Below, one piece after another: positions 7,375-16,025 of a stretch of DNA of 64,000 bases. Source of the stretch: Curtobacterium sp. MCPF17_052 (GTDB lineage Bacteria > Actinomycetota > Actinomycetes > Actinomycetales > Microbacteriaceae). Location: assembly GCF_003234085.1 (NCBI RefSeq), contig NZ_QKSD01000001.1, positions 186,001-250,000 on the forward strand. Direction: 5' to 3'. The translations under genes and the position numbers were made by a program. The notes under the pieces are model-generated. The model searched no databases, was not told the origin of the DNA, and saw only the letters and a program-made list of their open reading frames with translations. Position 1 is the stretch's first letter; each line of letters begins with the position of its first letter.

Positions 7375-7422
7375 TGCGGAGGGGGCGACCGGCAGGGCCG
7401 CCAGCGGACAGGCGCGGTGCGG

Positions 7423-8691
7423 TCAGGCCGCCCCGTGGCTGGCGCGGCTGCGACGCGACAGCGAGTCGATGATGACCGCGAGCAGCAGGACGGCTCCGGT
7501 GATCATGTAGCGGATCGACGAGTCGAGGCTGAGCAGGGTGAGCCCGTTCGAGATCGACTGGATCACGATGATGCCGAGCAGCGCCGACCACGCGCTGCCG
7601 CGTCCGCCGAAGAGGCTCGTCCCGCCGATGACCGCCGCCGCGATCGCGTTGAGGTTCGTGTCCCCGGCACCGGAGGACAGGCTGGCCGAGTTGAGCCGAG
7701 CGGCAGCCAGGATGCCGCCGATCGTGGCGAACAGCGACGTGAGCATGAACACCGAGATGTAGATGCGGTTCACCCGGATCCCGGAGCGGCGTGCGGCCTC
7801 GACGTTGCCGCCGACCGCGAAGACCGAGCGGCCCCAGCGGGTGCGCTTGAGCAGGAAGTTCATCAGCACGACGAGCACCACGAAGAACACGAACGACGTG
7901 CCGGTGCCGAAGTCCCGCGACAGGTACCAGACCATCACCGCGAGCCCGATGAACAGGGCGGCGGACTTCGCGATCGTCAGGGACATCGCGCCGGTGGACA
8001 GGCCGGCACGGCGACGACGACCGGCGCGACGGACCTCGGTGATGAACAGTCCGCCGGCGGCGACCGCGGCGAGCACGTACGCCAGCCACGGCGGCAGGTA
8101 CGACGCCGAGGCGAACTGCACGATCGGCGACGTGTAGGGCAGGTTGATCGAGCCGTTCGGGCCGAGGATGAGCAGCTGCAGGCCCAGGAACCCGAGCAGA
8201 CCGGCCAGGGTGATGACGAAGCTCGGGACACCGAAGCGGGTGAAGAGCAGACCGTAGAGCAGACCGGCTGCCGCGCCGACTGCCAGTGCGACGACGATGA
8301 CGAGCCACAGCGGCCATCCGAGGGACGTCAGCCCCTGACCGAGGATCGCCGCCGCCAGTCCGCTGACGCTGCCGACGGACAGGTCGATCTCGCCGAGGAG
8401 CAGGACGAGGACGATGCCGATCGCGATGGTGCCGACCGCGGCACACTGCAGGGCGAGGTTGACCAGGTTGCCCGGGGACAGGAAGTCGGGCGACAGCGCC
8501 TGGAACACCGCCCAGATCACGATGAGGCCGACCACGACCGGCAGGGAGCCGATGTCGCCGCCCCGGACCCGCCGGACGAACGCCTTCGCGGCGCCGCCGA
8601 GGCCCTGGTCGCGGAGCAGCCGCTCGTCCTGCAGGTCGGCCGCCGACGGGGTCGGGGTCGATGCGGTGAGGGTCTCGTCGGTCTTGCTCAT
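7423..8691 (-). CDS. Sugar ABC transporter permease (XylH/RbsC family)
   Basis: A 422-residue permease of the CUT2 class (Branched-chain/ribose-xylose type), with about ten hydrophobic segments after a cytoplasmic N-terminus of some 45 residues. Family signatures include LLLGEIDLSVGSVSGLAA and, toward the end, AVIGGTSLFGGRGSAWSALLG. The length and the insertion near residues 225-240 resemble XylH-like permeases rather than the shorter RbsC. Its start overlaps the ATPase stop as ATGA. It forms the channel for a periplasmic-type binding protein encoded two genes upstream. Confidence 0.92.
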   Translation of the reverse strand: MSKTDETLTASTPTPSAADLQDERLLRDQGLGGAAKAFVRRVRGGDIGSLPVVVGLIVIWAVFQALSPDFLSPGNLVNLALQCAAVGTIAIGIVLVLLLGEIDLSVGSVSGLAAAILGQGLTSLGWPLWLVIVVALAVGAAAGLLYGLLFTRFGVPSFVITLAGLLGFLGLQLLILGPNGSINLPYTSPIVQFASASYLPPWLAYVLAAVAAGGLFITEVRRAGRRRRAGLSTGAMSLTIAKSAALFIGLAVMVWYLSRDFGTGTSFVFFVVLVVLMNFLLKRTRWGRSVFAVGGNVEAARRSGIRVNRIYISVFMLTSLFATIGGILAAARLNSASLSSGAGDTNLNAIAAAVIGGTSLFGGRGSAWSALLGIIVIQSISNGLTLLSLDSSIRYMITGAVLLLAVIIDSLSRRSRASHGAA

Positions 8692-9497
8692 GCGCTGGTC
8701 TCCTGCTCGGTCCGGGCCGCGGCACGACGGGTGACGGCGTTGTCGGTCGCGCCGGTGATGGCCGCGATGATCTCCTCGTAGGAGACGTCGTCGATGCGGA
8801 AGGTGCCGTTGTTCCGACCGAGCCGCAGCACCGCGACCCGGTCGGCGACGGCCTGCACGTCGGCGAGGTTGTGGCTGATGAGGACGACGCCGAGGCCGCG
8901 CTCACGGAGGCGCTCGACGAGGTTGAGGACCTCGGCGGTCTGCGCGACGCCGAGCGCCGCGGTCGGTTCGTCGAGGATGACGACCTGCGGATCACCGATC
9001 AGGGACCGGGCGATCGCGACGGTCTGCCGCTGCCCACCGGACAGCGACGCGATCGGGATGCGGACGGACGGGATCCGCGCGGCGAGCTGCTGCAGGAGCT
9101 CCCACGAGCGGCGTTCCATCTCCTCCTCGTCGAGGAAGGGATTGGCGATCTCCCGACCGAGGTACAGGTTCGACACCACGTCGAGGTTGTCGGCGAGGGC
9201 GAGGTCCTGGAAGACCGTGGCGATGCCGAGCGACTGGGCCGCTGCCGGGTTCGGGACGGTGACCTCGTCGCCGTTGAAGGTGATCGTGCCACCGTCCGGC
9301 GTGTAGACCCCGGCGAGGATCTTCACGAACGTCGACTTGCCGGCGCCGTTGTCGCCGACGATGGCGACGACTTCGCCCGGGTAGACGTCGAAGTCGATGT
9401 CGCTGAGGGCCTGGACGGCACCGAACCGCTTGTCGATGCCGCGGAGGGACATCACGGGTTCGGTGGTGGGGTGTGCTGCTGGGGGCTCGATGCTCAC
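8688..9497 (-). CDS. Sugar ABC transporter ATP-binding protein (single-domain CUT2 type)
   Basis: A 269-residue ATPase with Walker A GDNGAGKST near residue 48, signature ASLSGGQRQTVAIARSL, Walker B VVILDEP and the switch His in VVLISHN. Most CUT2 ATPases (RbsA, XylG) have two fused nucleotide-binding domains; this one has one, like FrcA-type fructose importers, and so must dimerise. It overlaps the permease by four bases. A perfect palindrome separates it from the binding-protein gene upstream. Confidence 0.92.
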   Translation of the reverse strand: MSIEPPAAHPTTEPVMSLRGIDKRFGAVQALSDIDFDVYPGEVVAIVGDNGAGKSTFVKILAGVYTPDGGTITFNGDEVTVPNPAAAQSLGIATVFQDLALADNLDVVSNLYLGREIANPFLDEEEMERRSWELLQQLAARIPSVRIPIASLSGGQRQTVAIARSLIGDPQVVILDEPTAALGVAQTAEVLNLVERLRERGLGVVLISHNLADVQAVADRVAVLRLGRNNGTFRIDDVSYEEIIAAITGATDNAVTRRAAARTEQETSA

Positions 9498-9526
9498 GGT
9501 GTCGTCCTCGATCGAAAGTGCGTGAG

Positions 9527-9556
9527 GGCCGCCCGGTCCGATCGGACCGGGCGGCC
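9527..9556 (-). promoter_or_regulatory. Perfect 30-base palindrome between binding protein and ATPase genes
   Basis: The two 15-base halves (9527-9541, 9542-9556; GGCCGCCCGGTCCGA and its exact complement) form a stem immediately after the binding-protein stop codon and before the ATPase start. In mRNA it would act as a partial terminator or a 3' stabiliser, giving more binding protein than ATPase and permease. Confidence 0.7.
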
Positions 9557-9567
9557 GGGGGTGTTCC

Positions 9568-10683
9568 TTACTCGATGCCGTTCTTCGAGCAGGCGCTCGC
9601 GTACTGCGAGGTGCACACCTGCGCGACCTTGTAGAGGCCGTCCTTGATGACGGTGTCCTGCACGTTGTCGGTGGTCACGGCGACCGGGTCGAGGAGGGTG
9701 GACTGCACGCTCGCGCCGCCCGCCGTCTTCGTGGTGGTGTCGCCCTTCGGGGTCTCACCCTTGGCGAACTGGATGGCCAGGTCGGCCGCCTTCGACGCCT
9801 CGGGCTTGAACGCCTTGTAGACGGTCATGTACTGCTCGCCCGAGAGGATGCGCTGGATGCCGGCGAGGGACGCGTCCTGGCCGGTGACGGGCGGGAGCTC
9901 GGAGACGCCCGCCGACTTCAGGGCCGCGATGACGCCGCCGCCGGTGTCGTCGTTGGCGGCGTAGACGCCGGTGATCTTGTCCGCACCGAGCTTGCTGATC
10001 TGCCCGGCGGCCCAGTCCTGTGCCTTGGCGGGGTCCCATCCGGGGGTGTCGTACTCGGCGAGCACCTCGTACCCGCTGTCGTCGATCGCCTTGTGGGCAC
10101 CGGCCTTGAACTGCGAGGCGTTGTTGTCCGTGGGCGAACCGTTCACCATGATGATGCCCGAGCCTTCGGGGACGTTCTTCGCCTTGAGGGCCTTGACGAG
10201 CGCCTCGCCCTGCAGCTGGCCGACCTTCTCGTTGTCGAACGAGATGTAGTAGCTGAGGTCGGGGCTGTTGATCAGCCGGTCGTAGGAGATGACCGGCACC
10301 TTCTTGGCCTTGGCCTGCTGCACGATCGATGCCGCTGCTTCGCCGTCGAACGGGTCGAGGACCAGGACCTTGACGCCCTGCGTGAGCATCGACTGCGCCT
10401 GCTGCAGCTGCTTGGACGCGTCACCGTCGGCGTTCGCGTAGACGACGGAGCATCCGCTGCACTGCTTCTTCACCTCGGCGGTGAAGAGCGGGCGGTCGGC
10501 GCTGGCGTAGCGGGCCGTGACGGAGTCGGGCAGGAGCAGGCCGATCTTGGCCGTGGAGGCGTCGCCCCCGCCGCCGCCGGAACCCGTCCCCGCGTCCGCT
10601 CCGTTCGAACAGCCCGCCAGGGTGGTGATCGCGAGCAGGAGGGCGCCGACGCCCAGCATGGCTCGTGTGGTGGCTTTCTTCAT
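9568..10683 (-). CDS. Sugar ABC transporter substrate-binding lipoprotein (xylose/ribose type)
   Basis: A 371-residue lipoprotein. Residues 1-25 form a lipoprotein signal (MKKATT, hydrophobic core, LAGC with Cys25), followed by a Gly/Ser-rich linker and a Peripla_BP_4 domain beginning AKIGLLLPDSVTARYA. The segments VLVLDPFDGEAAASIV, PVISYDRLI and GVYAANDDTGGGVIAAL are the hinge and sugar-site blocks of XylF-like proteins. ATG at 10683 has GGAGGA eight bases upstream; the frame is open farther but lacks another site. D-xylose is the most likely ligand by similarity, not proven. Confidence 0.9.
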   Translation of the reverse strand: MKKATTRAMLGVGALLLAITTLAGCSNGADAGTGSGGGGGDASTAKIGLLLPDSVTARYASADRPLFTAEVKKQCSGCSVVYANADGDASKQLQQAQSMLTQGVKVLVLDPFDGEAAASIVQQAKAKKVPVISYDRLINSPDLSYYISFDNEKVGQLQGEALVKALKAKNVPEGSGIIMVNGSPTDNNASQFKAGAHKAIDDSGYEVLAEYDTPGWDPAKAQDWAAGQISKLGADKITGVYAANDDTGGGVIAALKSAGVSELPPVTGQDASLAGIQRILSGEQYMTVYKAFKPEASKAADLAIQFAKGETPKGDTTTKTAGGASVQSTLLDPVAVTTDNVQDTVIKDGLYKVAQVCTSQYASACSKNGIE

Positions 10684-10803
10684 CGAAATGTCCTCCAACA
10701 GGTGGACCGCCCACGTTGGCGGTGACCTGAGTGTGCCAGCGGCGGTTCTTGGCTGCAAGAGTTGAACGCAAGGGTGCGGTGCCGTGACGAAATCGTTATC
10801 AAG

Positions 10804-11976
10804 TCACCGCGAGTGGCGCACGTCCACCGCTTCGATCGCGACCGCCAACGCCCCGGTCACCGCGGCCTTCTCACCGAGTTGGCCCTGCACGACGTCCGGG
10901 GTGCCGTCCGCGTCGACGATGAGCATCGACTCGAGGGCGTGCCGCATCGGGCCGAGGAGCAGCTCCCCGGCACGGGCGAACTCCCCGGTCACCACGAGCC
11001 GCTCCGGGTCGAGCACGTTGCACAGCCCCACCGCCGCCGTGCCGATCGCCCGGCCGGCGTCCGCGATCGCCCGGATGCACACCGGGTCGCCCGACATCGC
11101 ACGGAGGATCAGGTCTGCCGTCTTCAGGGTGCCGACCTCGTCGCGGACACCCTCGAGCACCGCGGGGGCACCGGCCACCGCCTCCAGGCAGCCACGGTTG
11201 CCGCAGCGGCAGATCGGGCCGTGCGGGACGACGGGCGTGTGCCCGAACTCCCCCGCGACGCCGTGGTGCCCGCGGAACAACCGTCCGTCCAGGATCAGAC
11301 CTGCCCCGATGCCGTTGCCGACGTCCAGCGTGATCACCGTGTCCCGCCCCCGGGCCGCCCCGCTCCGGTGCTCCGCGAGCGCCGACAGGTTCGCCGAGTT
11401 GTCGACCTGCACGGGCTTGCCGACCCGCCGCTCGAGCGACTGCCCGATCGGCAGACCGTCCCAGCCGCGGAGGATGCCACCACGGGCGGTCATGCCGGTC
11501 CGCCGGTCGATCGGCGCCGCGACGGCCAGACCGACGGCCAGCACCTCGTCCATCGACGACTCCACCGACTCGGCCATGTCCATCACGAGCAGCGCGGTCT
11601 TGTCGAGCTCGGCGTCGGCCCGGTGGTCGCGGGCCAGGGGCATGTGCCGCTCGGCCAGGACGGTCCCGTTGAGGTCGGACAGCGCCAAGCGCAGGTGCCG
11701 GGGCGAGACGTGCACGCCGGCGACCAGACCGAGACCGTGCGGCAGCGTCACCCGCAGTGCCCGGCGCCCGCTCGAGGTGCTCGGCGTCGCATGCAGGGCG
11801 CCGGTGGCGACGAGTTCCTTGACGATGTTCGACACGGTCGCGGGGCTGAGGCCGGTCGCGCCGGCCAGCTCGACCTGCGTCAGGCCGCCGTGCCGCTTGA
11901 CCGCCGCCACGACTCGACCCCGGTTGGCTTCACGCAGTGAAGCTTGGCTGCCCGGACTCCGTCGTGGCTCTGACAC
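10804..11976 (-). CDS. ROK-family transcriptional repressor (XylR-like)
   Basis: A 390-residue regulator with an N-terminal winged helix (GLTQVELAGATGLSPATVSNIVKEL, about residues 25-50) and a ROK sugar-kinase-like domain. The zinc motif CRCGNRGCLEA is intact, as is the DVGNGIGAGLI phosphate-loop region. GTG at 11976 is the first plausible start; there is no clear Shine-Dalgarno, so the transcript may be leaderless. It lies directly upstream of the sugar ABC genes on the same strand, so it is probably their sugar-responsive repressor. Confidence 0.9.
   Translation of the reverse strand: MSEPRRSPGSQASLREANRGRVVAAVKRHGGLTQVELAGATGLSPATVSNIVKELVATGALHATPSTSSGRRALRVTLPHGLGLVAGVHVSPRHLRLALSDLNGTVLAERHMPLARDHRADAELDKTALLVMDMAESVESSMDEVLAVGLAVAAPIDRRTGMTARGGILRGWDGLPIGQSLERRVGKPVQVDNSANLSALAEHRSGAARGRDTVITLDVGNGIGAGLILDGRLFRGHHGVAGEFGHTPVVPHGPICRCGNRGCLEAVAGAPAVLEGVRDEVGTLKTADLILRAMSGDPVCIRAIADAGRAIGTAAVGLCNVLDPERLVVTGEFARAGELLLGPMRHALESMLIVDADGTPDVVQGQLGEKAAVTGALAVAIEAVDVRHSR
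11927..11943. promoter_or_regulatory. Perfect 7-base inverted repeat inside the ROK gene's start region
   Basis: GCTTCAC-GCA-GTGAAGC lies within the first dozen codons of the ROK repressor. A self-operator at this location would give negative feedback, but it could equally be a codon-constrained coincidence. Confidence 0.3.
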
Positions 11977-11996
11977 GGGGACAGCGTAACGGGCAG

Positions 11997-12038
11997 CCCG
12001 TGACGGACGGCTCGTGACGGACGGCTCGTGACGGACGG
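11997..12038. repeat. Three tandem copies of a 14-base unit
   Basis: CYCGTGACGGACGG occurs three times in a row (first copy CCCGTGACGGACGG, then twice CTCGTGACGGACGG), running into the left arm of the following hairpin. It lies in the spacer upstream of the ROK gene. Likely slippage duplication of the hairpin's flank. Confidence 0.6.
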
Positions 12039-12076
12039 GAGGCGCGGTGCCCGCTGGCACCGCGCCTCCCGTCCGT
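12031..12076. terminator. ACGGGAGGC-family hairpin, perfect 20-base stem
   Basis: ACGGACGGGAGGCGCGGTGC (12031-12050) pairs exactly with 12057-12076 around a 6-base loop. It lies 18 bases beyond the stop codon of the osmoprotectant binding protein and would terminate that operon. Confidence 0.75.
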
Positions 12077-12094
12077 TCGTGGTCGCGTCGCGAC

Positions 12095-13120
12095 CTAGGG
12101 CTTCGTGATGAAGCCCTCCTTCACCATCCACTCGAACGCCACGTCCGCGGGCTCGCGCCCCTCGACGTCGACCTGCCGGTTGAGTTCCTGCAGCACCGCG
12201 TCGGTGAGCTTCGGCGAGATCTGGTCGTAGACCCCCTCGAGCTGCGGGTACTGCTCGAGCGCGGAGCTGGAGAGCACCGGCGCCACGTTGTAGGCCGGGA
12301 AGAAGCCCTGGTCGTCCTCGAGCACCTGCAGTCCGAGCGACTTGATGCGCCCGTCCGTGGTGAACACCTCACCGAAGTTGCACGTGCCGCGGTCGGTCGC
12401 CGTGTACACGGTGCCGGTGTCGAGGATGTCGACGTTGCCCTTCGGGATCGCTCCGTCGCCGGAGCCGCCGAGGGTCATGCCGTACTTCGCGAGCATCGGC
12501 TTGAACCCGTCGGCGCGCGAGTTGAACTCGGACTCCACGCAGAACGTGCGCTGATCGGCGGGCAGGTCGGCGATCTGTGACAGCTTCGTGATGCCGTCGA
12601 GGTCCTTCACCGCCTCCTTCCGCACCGCGAACGCGTACGTGTTGTTCATCGGGGCGGGCTTCAGCCAGGTGAGCCCGTTGCCGGCGTCCTCGTCCTTGAC
12701 GGCCTGCCACTGCTCCGTCTTGTCCGGGATCCCCTCCTTGTGCCCCATGAAGGTCAGCCAGGCGGTGCCGGTGTACTCGTACGTCATGTCGGCGTCGTGC
12801 GAGGTCATCAGCTGACGGACGGCCACCGAGCCCGGGACGTTCGTCTCGTCGGTGACGTCGAAGCCCGCGGCCGAGGCAGCGAGGACCGCGATCTTGCCGA
12901 GGACGAGCTGCTCCGTGAAGTTCTTCGACGTGACCGTGAGCGGTGCGTCCTCGGGCAGGTCGTCGATGTGCTCGATCGTGCCGGGTGCGGCGGCCGGCAC
13001 GAACGCGGCTGCGGGCTGCAGACCACAGCCGGCCAGGAGGCTCGTGGTCGCGCCCGCCAGGACGACGGCGGCGAGCAGACGGCGGGCTCGGCGGCCCGGG
13101 GAGCGCGTGCGGCGGGTCAT
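12095..13120 (-). CDS. Osmoprotectant ABC transporter substrate-binding lipoprotein (OpuAC/ProX family)
   Basis: A 341-residue lipoprotein with a twin-Arg-rich N-terminus, hydrophobic core and lipobox LAGC (Cys32). The domain begins LTVTSKNFTEQLVLGKI, the standard opening of glycine-betaine/choline/carnitine binding proteins, with YEYTGTAW a little later. It ends with FEWMVKEGFITKP. ATG at 13120 overlaps the last codons of the upstream permease by four bases (ATGA). Last gene of a four-gene operon reading leftward; ends in a strong hairpin. Ligand is a quaternary amine by family. Confidence 0.92.
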   Translation of the reverse strand: MTRRTRSPGRRARRLLAAVVLAGATTSLLAGCGLQPAAAFVPAAAPGTIEHIDDLPEDAPLTVTSKNFTEQLVLGKIAVLAASAAGFDVTDETNVPGSVAVRQLMTSHDADMTYEYTGTAWLTFMGHKEGIPDKTEQWQAVKDEDAGNGLTWLKPAPMNNTYAFAVRKEAVKDLDGITKLSQIADLPADQRTFCVESEFNSRADGFKPMLAKYGMTLGGSGDGAIPKGNVDILDTGTVYTATDRGTCNFGEVFTTDGRIKSLGLQVLEDDQGFFPAYNVAPVLSSSALEQYPQLEGVYDQISPKLTDAVLQELNRQVDVEGREPADVAFEWMVKEGFITKP

Positions 13121-13881
13121 CGGAGTCCCTTCGGTCGGGCGAACGTCTCGACGATGCGGCCGAGCCAGTCGATGGAGAGGGCGAGGAGCGCGATGAGGAG
13201 CGCCCCGGAGACGAGCACCTTGGGCAGGAACAGGTTCACGCCGGTCGTGATGAGCAGCCCGAGGCCGCCCGCACCGATGAAGGTCGCGAGGGCGGCCGAC
13301 CCGACCAGGAGCACGAGCGCGGTGCGGATGCCCGCGAGCATGACGGGGACGGCGAGCGGCAGTTCGACCTTGAGCAGGACGGCGGCAGCGCTCATGCCCA
13401 TGCCCCGACCGGCCTCGACGAGCCGGGCGTCGACGCTCTCGATGCCGATGATCGTGTTCCGGAGCACCGGCAGGATCGCGTACAGGACGAGCGCGACGAC
13501 GGCGGCCCAGAACGTGAACCCGAGCCAGAAGGCCAGGAGCACGACGAGTCCGACGGCGGGCGCGGCCTGCCCGAAGTTGGCGACGGCCAGGATCGCCCCG
13601 CTCGCCTTCCCCAGGGGGCCGCGCGTGAGTGCGATGCCGAGCGGGATGGCGATGACGAGCACGATGACGGTGGACACCACGGTGAGCATGAGGTGCTGCC
13701 ACGTGAGGTCGAGCAGGCCGGACGGGTTGAGGGTGCTGCGCTCACTGGGGGTCAGGTCCGCGGTGGCGAGCCAGACCGCGAACGCCCCGAGGACCACCAG
13801 GATCGCGACCGGCTGGATCACCAGTCCGCGCCAGCTGGTCCGTTCCCCGGTCGCCGGGGATGCGGTGACGACGTCGCTCAC
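13117..13881 (-). CDS. Osmoprotectant ABC transporter permease (second permease)
   Basis: A 254-residue inner-membrane permease with about six hydrophobic segments. The binding-protein-dependent transport signature is seen as VEAGRGMGMSAAAVLLKVELPLAVPVMLAG (EAA loop). GTG at 13881 overlaps the ATPase stop (GTGA) and its own end overlaps the binding-protein start (ATGA). The longer N-terminus than the partner permease at 15187-15834 adds one hydrophobic segment. The two permeases probably form a heterodimer, as in OpuC/OpuB systems. Confidence 0.92.
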   Translation of the reverse strand: MSDVVTASPATGERTSWRGLVIQPVAILVVLGAFAVWLATADLTPSERSTLNPSGLLDLTWQHLMLTVVSTVIVLVIAIPLGIALTRGPLGKASGAILAVANFGQAAPAVGLVVLLAFWLGFTFWAAVVALVLYAILPVLRNTIIGIESVDARLVEAGRGMGMSAAAVLLKVELPLAVPVMLAGIRTALVLLVGSAALATFIGAGGLGLLITTGVNLFLPKVLVSGALLIALLALSIDWLGRIVETFARPKGLR

Positions 13882-15200
13882 CGGTCGTCCCGGCCGTCGG
13901 AGCGTGCCGCGTCGGTGGCGAGGGAGTCGTCGGCCGACCCGGCGGGCTCGTCGCCGAGGCCCGCGGGGGTGCTCGGCATCGTCCCGATGGGGTTCGTGTT
14001 CGTCCCGACCGGCGTGTACGCCTGGTCCTCCGCCGCCGCAGCACGGGTGCGGGTGATGGCGTCCATCACCGTCTCGACCGTGATGACGCCTCGGAACGCG
14101 TCCCGACGACCGGTCACCAGGGCGGCGCCGGCACTCGAGACGAGCATGGTGTCGAGCGCGTCGTTCAGGGTCGAGGCCTCGGAGACGACGGGCAGGTTCG
14201 CCTCGATGCCCTCCGGGATCCGGTCCAGGCGCTCGAGCTGGCGGCGCGACGGCCACCCGATCGGTCGCTGACGCCGGTCGACGACGACGGCGTGCCCGTG
14301 TCCGCCGGCTTCGCGCATGCGCTGGAGCACGGCCTCGGTCTGCTCGCCCGGCGAGCAGGTGACGGCGTCGGCCAGTCCGACCTCGCGGACGCGGGTCAGG
14401 GTCAGCTGCTTGAGGCCGGCACCCGAGCCGATGAAGTTCTCCACGAACTCGTTCGCGGGTTCGGCGAGGATCCGCTCCGGGGAGTCGTACTGCACGATGT
14501 GTGCACCCTCGGAGAACACCACGATCCAGTCACCGAGCTTCACGGCCTCGTCGAAGTCGTGGGTGACGATGACGATCGTCTTGTGGAGCTCCGCCTGGAT
14601 GCGGATGAGCTCGTCCTGCAGGCGCTGCCGGGTGATCGGGTCGACGGCACCGAACGGCTCGTCCATGAGCAGCACGGGCGGGTCGGCTGCCAGGGCACGG
14701 GCGACCCCGACACGCTGCTGCTGTCCGCCGGAGAGCTCACGGGGGTATCGGTCGCGGTAGGTGTCCGGGTCGAGGGAGACCAGGTCGAGCAGTTCGTCGA
14801 CCCGGGCGGCGATCTTGTCCTTCGACCAGCCGAGCATCTTCGGCACGACCGCGATGTTCGCCGCGACAGTCATGTGCGGGAAGAGTCCGCCGGCCTGGAT
14901 GACGTAGCCCATCCGGCGACGCAGTTCGTCGCCGTCGATCTTGGTCACGTCGTCGTCGCCGACCACGATGCGACCCTCGGTCGGCTCGATGAGCCGGTTG
15001 ATCATCTTCAGCGTGGTGGTCTTGCCGCAGCCCGAGGGGCCGACGAGCATGACGATCTTGCCGGCCGGGATCTCGAGGGTGATGCCGTCGACCGCGGGCT
15101 TCGCCTGGCCCGGGTACCGCTTGGTGACCTGGTCGAGCAGGATGCTCCGACCGGTGACGTCGGAGTCGGGCGCGGTGGTCGGGGAGTCAGTGCTGGACAC
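13878..15200 (-). CDS. Osmoprotectant ABC transporter ATP-binding protein with CBS domains
   Basis: A 440-residue OpuCA/ProV-type ATPase. Walker A GPSGCGKTT is at residues 54-62, the signature RELSGGQQQRVGVARAL near 160 and Walker B VLLMDEP after it. Two CBS domains (about 285-405) follow the ATPase; in OpuA relatives these sense ionic strength. The C-terminal 35 residues are acidic and low in complexity. GTG at 15200 lies inside the end of the first permease gene (14-base overlap), and its stop overlaps the second permease start. Confidence 0.93.
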   Translation of the reverse strand: MSSTDSPTTAPDSDVTGRSILLDQVTKRYPGQAKPAVDGITLEIPAGKIVMLVGPSGCGKTTTLKMINRLIEPTEGRIVVGDDDVTKIDGDELRRRMGYVIQAGGLFPHMTVAANIAVVPKMLGWSKDKIAARVDELLDLVSLDPDTYRDRYPRELSGGQQQRVGVARALAADPPVLLMDEPFGAVDPITRQRLQDELIRIQAELHKTIVIVTHDFDEAVKLGDWIVVFSEGAHIVQYDSPERILAEPANEFVENFIGSGAGLKQLTLTRVREVGLADAVTCSPGEQTEAVLQRMREAGGHGHAVVVDRRQRPIGWPSRRQLERLDRIPEGIEANLPVVSEASTLNDALDTMLVSSAGAALVTGRRDAFRGVITVETVMDAITRTRAAAAEDQAYTPVGTNTNPIGTMPSTPAGLGDEPAGSADDSLATDAARSDGRDDR

Positions 15201-15834
15201 GGATACCTCTCGAGGTGGTCAGGCGGCCGAGGCCGAGGAGCAGGAGGTCGAGCACCAGGGCGAGCAACACGACGCCCACGGTGCCGACGATCACGGAGTT
15301 GAGCGAGTTCGCGCCGCCGAGACGGGACAGTCCGGAGAAGATGAAGCTGCCGAGCCCCGGGCCGAGGGCGTACGCGGCGACCGCGGCGACGCCCATCACC
15401 ATCTGCGCGGAGACCCGCACGCCGGTGAGGATGATCGGCCACGCCATCGGCAGTTCGACCTGCACCAGGGTGCGGAAGCGGCTCATGCCGATGCCGCGCG
15501 CCGACTCGACGACCGCGGGCGGGATCTCGTTGAGCCCGACGACGGCGTTGCGGAGGATCGGCAGCGCAGCGAAGAAGGTCACCGTGACGACGGACGGCAC
15601 GACGCCGAACCCGAGCGGCACGAGCAGCAGACCGATGACCGCGAAGGAGGGCAGCGTCAGCCCGATCGTGGAGACCTCGTTCGCGGCGGAACGCAGGCCG
15701 GGTACCCGGTAGACGAGCGCCGCGAGGACCACGGCGATGACGGTCGCGAGCACGACGCACTGGACCACCAGCGAGAAGTGCTGCCAGGACGAGAACCAGA
15801 TCTGGTCCCATCGCTCGGCGATGTACTGGAACAC
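15187..15834 (-). CDS. Osmoprotectant ABC transporter permease (first permease)
   Basis: A 215-residue permease with five to six transmembrane segments and the EAA loop ESARGIGMSRFRTLVQVELPM. LTLPSFAVIGLLLVPLGFG is the usual substrate-path segment of the ProW/OpuB family. It is the first gene of the operon; the roughly 190 bp upstream (15835-16025) carry no gene and should hold the promoter, though I cannot point to a confident -10/-35 pair. Confidence 0.92.
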   Translation of the reverse strand: MFQYIAERWDQIWFSSWQHFSLVVQCVVLATVIAVVLAALVYRVPGLRSAANEVSTIGLTLPSFAVIGLLLVPLGFGVVPSVVTVTFFAALPILRNAVVGLNEIPPAVVESARGIGMSRFRTLVQVELPMAWPIILTGVRVSAQMVMGVAAVAAYALGPGLGSFIFSGLSRLGGANSLNSVIVGTVGVVLLALVLDLLLLGLGRLTTSRGIRVQH

Positions 15835-16025
15835 CGGTTCTGCACTCCCTCGGGTCGGCAGTCCGGCCCACGGATCGGGGGACGGACGGCCTCCAAGCTA
15901 CGCAGATGCTCAGCCCAGGCGGGCCCCCCGTCGCGGGATCGCCGGTTCCCCGCCACGACAAGTGCGGAGGGAATCCCTGGTCAGGGCACCATCACCGAGC
16001 TGATCCTGGGAGGTCTGTAACGATC

